Shown piece by piece: positions 7,607 to 13,320 of a stretch of 13,320 nt of DNA; position 1 is the first letter of the stretch; each line of letters opens with the position of its first letter. The translations under genes and the position numbers were made by a program. Below the pieces are notes generated by a model. That model was not told the origin of the DNA and searched no databases. It was given only the letters and a program-made list of their open reading frames with translations. This stretch comes from Planctomycetes bacterium RBG_16_41_13 (GTDB lineage: Bacteria > Planctomycetota > Brocadiia > Brocadiales > Brocadiaceae), in the NCBI GenBank assembly GCA_001828295.1, contig MHYI01000016.1:1-13320 (forward strand), in the 5' to 3' direction.

Positions 7607-8275
7607 TTATTTTAGAGCTTCCCATTTTTGCATAAATTCATTAAGGCACTTAAACTCAGCCAAAGTCTGCAAAGAAGTCTTTGCCTCTGATACTACAAAC
7701 CCAGAATATCCCGCATCCCTTAATAAACCCAGGAGATAAATACTGTGTTCGGGTGAATGGTGTATATGCGTATGCCACAGATTAGAACCGTAATAGTACC
7801 CTGTTAAATGAATATGTGAAGCCTTTTTTATGAAAGGAATAGAGGCGTCTTCAAAAAAACCGCCGCATTCTATCTGCAGATGCTCCAAATCTAAGCAGAT
7901 GCCCATTTTAAACCTTCGGTTGAATTTTAAAGGTTCAAGAACGCTGTAAGTATTTTCCATGCAGAGTCGCGTCTTTATATCTTTAAAGACTTTAATAATA
8001 TCCTCCCATTCGTCTTCCCAATATATATTGTGAAAAACTATGACTTCGGATTTTATATCATCAACAAGTTCGGCTAATAAATCCATTTCAAAACCATCAT
8101 TAGGTGCATGGACTGCATAACGAAAGGGGAATCTTTTACAAATCTTTTTTACTTCGTTCATATTATGAAGGCATTTAAGATTTACATATAATTCAACTGC
8201 AGTAAGACCTGCTTCCTCAATATTTATAAGTATTTTTTCATCTGCAGCACATTTAGCTGCTAATGTTATGCTCAT
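7607..8275 (-). CDS. Xylose-isomerase-like TIM-barrel protein (sugar isomerase/epimerase superfamily)
   Basis: The product has 222 residues, somewhat shorter than the usual 250-290 for this superfamily. The sequence runs through repeated strand-helix units with candidate metal or substrate residues at strand ends: Glu28 (VELY), His56 (VHAPND), His82 (FHN), Glu107 (MENT), Asp129 (CLDLEH), His154 and His156 (HIHLTG), a histidine cluster at 168-173, and Glu197 (VVSEAK). This pattern is typical of the AP-endonuclease-2/xylose-isomerase-like barrel, whose members isomerise or epimerise sugars or cyclitols, dehydrate keto-inositols, or cleave DNA. In this operon a small-molecule role is more likely than DNA repair. 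The start ATG 8275 has no strong ribosome site; GCGG is the best nearby match. Gaps are 38 bases upstream and 41 bases downstream. The exact reaction cannot be assigned. Confidence 0.82.
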   Translation of the reverse strand: MSITLAAKCAADEKILINIEEAGLTAVELYVNLKCLHNMNEVKKICKRFPFRYAVHAPNDGFEMDLLAELVDDIKSEVIVFHNIYWEDEWEDIIKVFKDIKTRLCMENTYSVLEPLKFNRRFKMGICLDLEHLQIECGGFFEDASIPFIKKASHIHLTGYYYGSNLWHTHIHHSPEHSIYLLGLLRDAGYSGFVVSEAKTSLQTLAEFKCLNEFMQKWEALK

Positions 8276-8313
8276 AAATACCGCATATAAAACTTAATAG
8301 TCTAAGAAAAAGG

Positions 8314-8778
8314 TCATCTTTTAAGATGTTCATATAGGTTTCTTATTGTATTATAGAAAGCGGGTATTTTTATAACAGGAAATCGCCTTCCCATCTTGCG
8401 GGAATACAATTCTTTTGTCATAACCTCTTCAAGCGAAAATAGCCCCACATCAAGACCTTCTCTCAATTTTATCTCTTCAACAGGAATTGTCAAAGGGCAA
8501 CAAAAGGCATGTGAATGAAGATTTTTCAAATCAGGAATTATATCTAACCCAACCTTATACATAACCTCTGGTTTATACCCTATCTCTTCAAACAACTCTC
8601 TCTCTGAAGCATCTTCTGGTGTCTCACCTTCGTTAATTGAACCGCCTAAAAAACCCCAATGGCCTGGAAAAGCTATACCCTCCTTAAAATCGCGCAATTG
8701 CAAAAGCACCTTATCATAAGCATAAGGAAGCACGACAACAACTCCGTTTGCTCTACTGTTATTAATGGTTTTTGTCAT
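8314..8778 (-). CDS. NUDIX hydrolase (paralogue 2)
   Basis: The product has 154 residues, with a full Nudix box at about residues 46-68 (GSINEGE ... RELFEEIG). It is clearly paralogous to the NUDIX protein at 10942-11427. Both share VVVVLPY, FPG-WGF, HSH/HAF ... CPLT, EGLD-G-F and a terminal RRFPVI/RGYPVI stretch, and the spacing to the Nudix box is identical. It starts at ATG 8778 through a TAATG overlap with the methyltransferase, so it is probably coupled to that gene. The expected reaction is hydrolysis of a nucleoside-diphosphate-linked compound. Two such enzymes in one operon suggest either two related NDP-linked intermediates or disposal of off-pathway products; that is inference. A 38-base gap follows before the TIM-barrel gene. 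Confidence 0.9.
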   Translation of the reverse strand: MTKTINNSRANGVVVVLPYAYDKVLLQLRDFKEGIAFPGHWGFLGGSINEGETPEDASERELFEEIGYKPEVMYKVGLDIIPDLKNLHSHAFCCPLTIPVEEIKLREGLDVGLFSLEEVMTKELYSRKMGRRFPVIKIPAFYNTIRNLYEHLKR

Positions 8779-9464
8779 TACGCATCCGCCATCTCAGCTA
8801 AATTTAGGTACTCAGCAGTAATGAAATGATAATCACCTGTATATCCAGCCTCTTTTAAAACTTCAACCCACTCATCTACATGCAGTATGGTTGTCCCCAA
8901 CAATGTCCAGTATTTAAAGAGCCGCTTTCCCCGTTCGTCTCGATATGCGCCTAAGGTGATAAAGTTCTTTCCTTTCCCAACACGTTGGATTTCTTTAAGA
9001 CACGTGATCGCGTCTCTCAAATTTAAAGTATAGACAACACCAATGGCAATAACGAAATCAAATTCTTTATCCTCAAATGGCAACTTAGTAAAATCGCTTT
9101 TTACTATATACGGCTTAACTGAAGGCATTGAATTAGCAATAGCATAATCAGATATCTCAACCCCGCGAATCTCCATTTTCGGAAAATGTTCCTTAAAATC
9201 ATGCAGTAAAAACCCTTTTTCACATCCAACTTGTAGTAAGGCAGAATCTTCAGTCAATCCATAATCCTCACACATTGATTCTACAATATTTTTCCACCGG
9301 CCATCATATTTAAATCCTCCATATCCATCATTTCTGTCACCATCATAGTATCTTTTATCACGGTACGAAGCTGCTATTCTATTTCTGATTGTCCTAATGT
9401 GCGGGCCTACATAACGCGGCTCTTTTGGCTGCGGGTAATATCTTAAGGCATTAAACTCTCTCAT
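8778..9464 (-). CDS. Class I SAM-dependent methyltransferase
   Basis: The product has 228 residues and a Rossmann-type methyltransferase domain. Motif I is LLQVGCEKGF (about residues 76-85), a slight variant of the usual GxGxG. The acidic end of strand 2 is RGVEISD (100-106), and the motif IV region is FDFVIAIGVVYTL near residues 136-147. A charged N-terminal tail of about 55 residues, rich in Arg and Tyr, precedes the fold. A C-terminal segment (FKYWTLLGTTILHVDEW) may contribute to the acceptor site. The ATG at 9464 has AAGGGA 7 bases upstream, a good ribosome site. The stop TAA overlaps the ATG of the following NUDIX gene by one base (TAATG). The acceptor is unknown; in this neighbourhood a sugar, lipid or small-molecule precursor is more likely than nucleic acid. 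Confidence 0.87.
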   Translation of the reverse strand: MREFNALRYYPQPKEPRYVGPHIRTIRNRIAASYRDKRYYDGDRNDGYGGFKYDGRWKNIVESMCEDYGLTEDSALLQVGCEKGFLLHDFKEHFPKMEIRGVEISDYAIANSMPSVKPYIVKSDFTKLPFEDKEFDFVIAIGVVYTLNLRDAITCLKEIQRVGKGKNFITLGAYRDERGKRLFKYWTLLGTTILHVDEWVEVLKEAGYTGDYHFITAEYLNLAEMADA

Positions 9465-9471
9465 CTTAGCG

Positions 9472-9477
9472 TCCCTT
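9472..9477 (-). promoter_or_regulatory. Ribosome binding site of the small methyltransferase
   Basis: AAGGGA on the minus strand lies 7 bases before ATG 9464, in the 26-base gap after the type 2 radical SAM gene. Confidence 0.6.
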
Positions 9478-9490
9478 AGTATCAGCGGTA

Positions 9491-10951
9491 CTAAATATTC
9501 ATATTTTCAAATGTTAAATTATCTCGAGTTGCTTTACGAATTTCATTTAGCTCTTCAACTGTTATACCCATGATATTTGCTGTCCGCTCACGCTTTCTCG
9601 AATCGCTAAAATTGATTCTATCCCATTCATAAACACGTAATATGCTAATATCCTTAGGATTAAATTCAGAACTTTTTATTCTTCCATATCTCCAATCCAC
9701 CTTATTAGGATCACCTACAATAACATCTAATTTTTTAGCCATATCAAACAGCCTTGTTCCAACTAAAGGATTCGCAGGATAAATCTTGCAATAATCAGCG
9801 CCGCAAGTTTCAGCATAGTGTATAGTTTGTAGAATTTCATCCCATGTTTCTCCGGGGAAACCAATAACAAAATTAGCAGCTACATATAGTCCATATTTAT
9901 GAGCCATTTTAATCATTTCTGGCACCTTTTTTAGGTCTACAGGTTTTTTAATGACCTGTTTTAATATTCGCTCAGTGCCTGACTCAATCGCTATACCAAT
10001 CATCTGACACCCAGTCTCTGCCATGAGTTTAAATATCTCTTCGTCCATCAGAAACACTGCAACACCGGCTACTTTCCATTTTAAATTCAAATTTCGTTCT
10101 TTTAACAAACGCAGCATATCTTTTGTGCGTTTTGTTTGTCCAAATGGGTTGTCATCCTCAATAATAAAGGCTTTAATGCCATATTTCGTTTTCAGGAAAG
10201 TAAGTTCGTCAACTACTTTTTCAGCACTGCGCATTCGCCATTTTTTGCCAGAAATGCTTTCTACCTGACAGAAAGAACACCCAACATAGCAACCGCGAGA
10301 GGTTAATAGCCGGGCATACGGATAAATATGTACTGAATCAACTCCATACCGAGGACCCGTATTTGTATATGCCGGGTAATCAACTAAGTCATAATTGGGA
10401 AGGGGTAATGCGTCTAAATCTTGGACAAGATCGAGAGGTAAGGCAGTGACTCCTCCGTTTTCATTTCGGAAAACAATCCCTTTCTCAGGAAAAGTTCCTT
10501 CGCCGTTTAAATAGGCAAGAAAATCCCTTAATACATATTCTCCTTCTCCACGCACAGCATAGTCAATATCTTTATTTTCCAAAACACGATAATATTGAGT
10601 TGTAACATGTACTCCTCCAGCGATTGTTACTATATCTTTATTTATCTTTTTTACGATGGCAGCGGCAGTATCCAGAATGGATGCGTATTCTGAAGATAAA
10701 ACTGAAATCCCCACGCAGTCAGGCTTAAAATCCTGTACTTCTTTCCCGAATTGCTCTTCAGACATATTATAAAACTGGGCATCAACAATTTTTATTTCAT
10801 ACTTGTCCTGAAGCATTGCTGCAAGTAAACAAAGCATATAGGGTGATAAATTCCATGTTGTAGTGAGGTCATATTTATACCAGCGTTGGTTGGGATAAAC
10901 TAACATAACTCGGTGAATCTTAGATTTTATTTTCATTTCTTTTATCTGCAT
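9491..10951 (-). CDS. B12-binding-domain radical SAM protein (type 2)
   Basis: The product has 486 residues. The N-terminal 150 residues form a cobalamin-binding-type Rossmann fold (VMLVYPNQRW, IKIVDAQF, CVGISVLS, IAGGVHVT, VRGEGE). No DxHxxG histidine is seen. The radical SAM core carries Cys221, Cys225 and Cys228 in SRGCYVGCSFC, followed by FIIEDDNPFG, GIAIESGTERIL and NFVIGFPGET, all typical of the elongator-type core shared with BchE-like enzymes. The C-terminus is short, with no extra domain. ATG 10951 lies inside the end of the NUDIX gene (10-base overlap), with AGGAA directly adjoining it. An in-frame ATG at codon 6 is a possible alternative start. A 26-base gap separates it from the methyltransferase gene downstream. 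It is clearly different from the radical SAM protein at 11420-13138, so it probably acts on another position or another step of the same pathway. Substrate unknown. Confidence 0.9.
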   Translation of the reverse strand: MQIKEMKIKSKIHRVMLVYPNQRWYKYDLTTTWNLSPYMLCLLAAMLQDKYEIKIVDAQFYNMSEEQFGKEVQDFKPDCVGISVLSSEYASILDTAAAIVKKINKDIVTIAGGVHVTTQYYRVLENKDIDYAVRGEGEYVLRDFLAYLNGEGTFPEKGIVFRNENGGVTALPLDLVQDLDALPLPNYDLVDYPAYTNTGPRYGVDSVHIYPYARLLTSRGCYVGCSFCQVESISGKKWRMRSAEKVVDELTFLKTKYGIKAFIIEDDNPFGQTKRTKDMLRLLKERNLNLKWKVAGVAVFLMDEEIFKLMAETGCQMIGIAIESGTERILKQVIKKPVDLKKVPEMIKMAHKYGLYVAANFVIGFPGETWDEILQTIHYAETCGADYCKIYPANPLVGTRLFDMAKKLDVIVGDPNKVDWRYGRIKSSEFNPKDISILRVYEWDRINFSDSRKRERTANIMGITVEELNEIRKATRDNLTFENMNI

Positions 10952-11427
10952 TTCCTGATCTTACCTGTTTTAACCCGTTGCATAAGCTTTCTAACCAGAT
11001 ATTCAATGTAAGGATTATCTATAACAGGATAACCCCTGTTGGCTTTAGCAGAAAAAAGCTGTCTTAAACGTATTTCTTTAAGCGTAAAAAAGCCGAAATC
11101 AAGGCCTTCGTTTAATACTAACTTTTTAACAGAAACTGTTAGGGGACAAATGAAAGAATGAGAAATTAAATTAGCTATTCCCGGTATCCTGTCTATATTT
11201 AATCTATGCAAAATCTTTGGCCTGCAACCTATCTCTTCAAACAATTCCCTCTTCGCTGTTTCCTTCGGTTTTTCGCCATCCTCTATGGAACCGCTAAAAA
11301 AGCCCCACCTGCCCGGAAAAACAATGTCGGGCTTAAAATCCGTCAGCTGCATAAGCAGCTTATTGCCAACATAAGGCAACACTACCACAACTTCAGACAG
11401 TCCATTATCTATATTTTCTTTAAACAT
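10942..11427 (-). CDS. NUDIX hydrolase (paralogue 1)
   Basis: The product has 161 residues. A complete Nudix box, Gx5Ex7REUxEExGU, lies at about residues 46-68 (GSIEDGE ... RELFEEIG), so the Mg-binding glutamates are intact. The family hydrolyses a nucleoside diphosphate linked to another group, such as NDP-sugars, dinucleotides or damaged nucleotides. The preceding FPGRWGF stretch is common in broad-specificity members and does not reveal the substrate. I chose ATG 11427 rather than an in-frame TTG at 11448, because from this start the protein aligns end to end with the second NUDIX protein at 8314-8778, with exactly 12 residues before a shared VVVVLPY. The ATG overlaps the upstream radical SAM stop by 8 bases, and the gene's own stop overlaps the next radical SAM gene by 10 bases. 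It is thus sandwiched between two radical SAM genes. Confidence 0.9.
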   Translation of the reverse strand: MFKENIDNGLSEVVVVLPYVGNKLLMQLTDFKPDIVFPGRWGFFSGSIEDGEKPKETAKRELFEEIGCRPKILHRLNIDRIPGIANLISHSFICPLTVSVKKLVLNEGLDFGFFTLKEIRLRQLFSAKANRGYPVIDNPYIEYLVRKLMQRVKTGKIRKCR

Positions 11428-13138
11428 TGGCGGAAACAACCCAACCAAACTTAACTCTATTTATTCTTTCACCACCATATTCTTCAAAGCAGGCTTTTCC
11501 AACCCGTTTTAGGTCCTCTGAGTAAAGGGTTCTATAATATTTGATGCCTAATAAAACATCCTCTGCCAGCTCTTCTAAGTTAATATTGCGTAACAATTCC
11601 CGCATTGCTTCATACATATACAAGCAATTCTTCGGCTCGGCAACCTTGTCCATAATGCTCTTCTTAATCGTATTATAAGCTTTAATGAAGTATTCATTCT
11701 GCTCGTTAAGCACCGTGACATCTATGGATATATTGGATTTGCTTTCAAAAATCTCGATTAACTTTTGAATCAATTCTACGCGCTGATATTTGGGATTTTT
11801 CTCGGAAATTTTATAGATTATATCTCGAATGGCGGGAAAATACATAACGACCATTATCTTGAGCACCAACTGATGTGTCCTTTTCATATCCTCTGCCGAA
11901 TAATATTTATTAGAATGGACAGCATAAGGAGGATTGTTTTTAAACACAAACCCATGTTCTTCCTTCCTCTCCCAGTAAGGGGAGCCCGGCAGAAGCATAA
12001 GGGGGCTGCAGTTCAATTTAATCGGAGACAGGCCAAGGGCAAATTCAACAGTTCTTTTGAAACTTTCAAAATCGTCTCCCGGCAATCCGTAGATAAGGTC
12101 AAAAGTAATTTCCGCCGCAGGGTTTATTTTACGCAAAAGTGCAACTTTTTTTGTAAATACCTCTAAATTGCAGCGCCGATTCATCAGGTTAAGGGTCAGT
12201 TCATTAATACTTTGCATGCCAAAAAGAAACTGTTGGTGGGAAAGCTGAAGCTTACTAAGGAGTTCAATAAGCTCTTCATTTAGAAAAGCTATATCCAGAG
12301 TAAAAATAGTAGGGATTCTGTTTTTACACGATAGAATCTTTTTCATTATCAATTTGGCACGGGTTGGATTATAAAAGATGCAGGCATCGGTAAATACTAC
12401 GGAGGCAACATTCGGCCGGTTATAAATTATCTCGATATCCTTTAATACTTGGTCGATTGAAAAATGGTTTAATCCTCTCTGCACATCCCCTTTCCACATA
12501 CAATATCCACACCTGAAGATACAGCCGCGAGAAGTTTCAATAAAAACACAATGCGATTTATCATCATCCAAATCTATAACATTAGTTTGATACGGAGACG
12601 GAACTTTCGATAAATCTTCGTGAATAATCCCCTTATTTTTAATTATATTACCGCTTTTATCTCTGTAAGTTATGCCGACTACTTCGCTGAAAGCTTCAGT
12701 TTTCAAGCCGCCTTTGAGCAATAACCTAAATCGCGTTTCTCCGCTCCCGCAGACAATCAGATCAACATCTGGATTGGCCTTCATCATCTCCACAGAATTA
12801 TATGAAACCTGCGGCCCGCCCCAAATTATGCGCAAATCAGGGTTCATCCTACGCGCAATTTCAGTGCTTTTATGCATTAAAGCATAATTCCAAATATAAA
12901 TAGAATATCCTATAACATCAGGTTGTTCGGACAAAATCATAGACGTCAATTCTTCCGCGTTTAAAGACGTAGGAAGATTTAATATCTTTATCTCGTATTT
13001 TTCACAAATTTCTGGGTCGGCGTCTGCGAATGCCTTAAGAAACGCAGGAGCCAATAAGTCTGCCACGACAGAATTATCGCCGCGAGGATATATCCCCTGT
13101 AAATATGCCCCAACTATTACTACCCGTTTCTTACCCAT
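11420..13138 (-). CDS. B12-binding-domain radical SAM protein (type 1)
   Basis: The product has 572 residues. Residues about 5-150 look like a cobalamin-binding-type Rossmann domain: a strand ending in KILNLP, then PDVIGYSIY, IIWGGPQVS and VCGSGE. The histidine of the classical DxHxxG motif is absent, as in many members of this class. The radical SAM core follows, with the [4Fe-4S] cluster motif at Cys206, Cys210 and Cys213 (RGCIFRCGYC). Later landmarks are VVFTDACIF and YGLPGD near residue 360. The last roughly 150 residues form a helical domain resembling the C-terminal extension of DUF4080-like B12/radical SAM proteins, but I cannot confirm that family. The ATG at 13138 has an AAGGA ribosome site 6 bases upstream. 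The stop overlaps the NUDIX gene by 8 bases, so the two are probably translationally coupled. Family members methylate or rearrange unactivated carbons; the substrate here is unknown. Confidence 0.9.
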   Translation of the reverse strand: MGKKRVVIVGAYLQGIYPRGDNSVVADLLAPAFLKAFADADPEICEKYEIKILNLPTSLNAEELTSMILSEQPDVIGYSIYIWNYALMHKSTEIARRMNPDLRIIWGGPQVSYNSVEMMKANPDVDLIVCGSGETRFRLLLKGGLKTEAFSEVVGITYRDKSGNIIKNKGIIHEDLSKVPSPYQTNVIDLDDDKSHCVFIETSRGCIFRCGYCMWKGDVQRGLNHFSIDQVLKDIEIIYNRPNVASVVFTDACIFYNPTRAKLIMKKILSCKNRIPTIFTLDIAFLNEELIELLSKLQLSHQQFLFGMQSINELTLNLMNRRCNLEVFTKKVALLRKINPAAEITFDLIYGLPGDDFESFKRTVEFALGLSPIKLNCSPLMLLPGSPYWERKEEHGFVFKNNPPYAVHSNKYYSAEDMKRTHQLVLKIMVVMYFPAIRDIIYKISEKNPKYQRVELIQKLIEIFESKSNISIDVTVLNEQNEYFIKAYNTIKKSIMDKVAEPKNCLYMYEAMRELLRNINLEELAEDVLLGIKYYRTLYSEDLKRVGKACFEEYGGERINRVKFGWVVSANV

Positions 13139-13152
13139 AGCCTTTCCTTAAT

Positions 13153-13320
13153 TTAGGGAATTTTATCGTTATTCAAAGGGTTAAAAGGCCTGACCCATGT
13201 AGTTTTAATATACCTTATCTTCTCTCTGCCATGCTTCTTAATGAACAAATCCTCAACCTTTTCTTTAAGACCTTCTCCCAGCGCTTTATAATATTCAATG
13301 CCGATAGATATGTCTGTAAA
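13153..13320 (-). CDS. C-terminal end of a B12-type radical SAM protein (partial, 5' end outside window)
   Basis: This reading frame enters from the right edge and ends at TAA (13153-13155), giving the last 55 residues of a protein whose catalytic part is not visible. The fragment contains a GIEYYKAL stretch followed by a basic helix and a TWV motif. These align with the extreme C-terminus of the next gene downstream (GIKYYRTL ... GWV), so the two are most likely tandem paralogues. The assignment to the radical SAM family rests only on that similarity, because no CxxxCxxC motif lies inside the window. The stop is 14 bases before the start of the next gene, consistent with co-transcription. 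I see no terminator in the gap. Confidence is high that this is coding and moderate for the family. Confidence 0.72.
   Translation of the reverse strand, partial: FTDISIGIEYYKALGEGLKEKVEDLFIKKHGREKIRYIKTTWVRPFNPLNNDKIP

Noticed and set aside
11428..11448. Longer NUDIX start at TTG 11448
   Set aside because: The ATG at 11427 aligns precisely with the start of the paralogous NUDIX protein and gives the shorter, more usual overlap.
11765..12166. Open frame of about 133 codons on the plus strand
   Set aside because: It is antisense to the well-supported type 1 radical SAM gene and shows no domain or ribosome site.

Overview
The window is one dense, one-directional gene cluster. All thirteen genes lie on the minus strand and are transcribed from right to left. 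No RNA genes, CRISPR arrays or convincing plus-strand genes are visible. The DNA is AT-rich. Several neighbouring genes overlap or abut (overlaps of 1, 4, 8, 10 and 17 bases), which suggests one long operon whose promoter lies beyond the right edge and whose end lies beyond the left edge. The many cobalamin-type radical SAM enzymes point to an anaerobic, probably uncultivated bacterium. Candidate phyla such as Omnitrophota are plausible, but that is inference from gene content, not proof.

In transcription order the layout is as follows. First comes the C-terminal end of a B12-type radical SAM protein (13153-13320), then its intact tandem paralogue (11420-13138), a NUDIX hydrolase (10942-11427), a second type of B12-binding radical SAM protein (9491-10951), a class I methyltransferase (8778-9464), a second NUDIX hydrolase paralogous to the first (8314-8778), and a xylose-isomerase-like TIM-barrel protein (7607-8275). 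Next is a Wzx-like flippase (6057-7565). A GxxExxY/PDDEXK_3 gene (5537-5953), bounded by imperfect inverted repeats, interrupts the metabolic series. The last block is a GT-B glycosyltransferase (4010-5467), a third type of B12-binding radical SAM protein (2377-4026), a second methyltransferase (1340-2380), and a second glycosyltransferase paralogous to the first (1-1324, running off the left edge).

Taken together, the flippase and two glycosyltransferases suggest assembly and export of a surface glycan or lipid-linked saccharide. The three or four radical SAM enzymes, two methyltransferases, TIM-barrel protein and two NUDIX hydrolases would build or modify an unusual sugar, lipid or small-molecule component. 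No substrate can be named from sequence alone. The most unusual points are the repeated use of paralogous pairs (two NUDIX, two glycosyltransferases, two tandem radical SAM) and the inverted-repeat-bounded GxxExxY cassette lodged in the operon.
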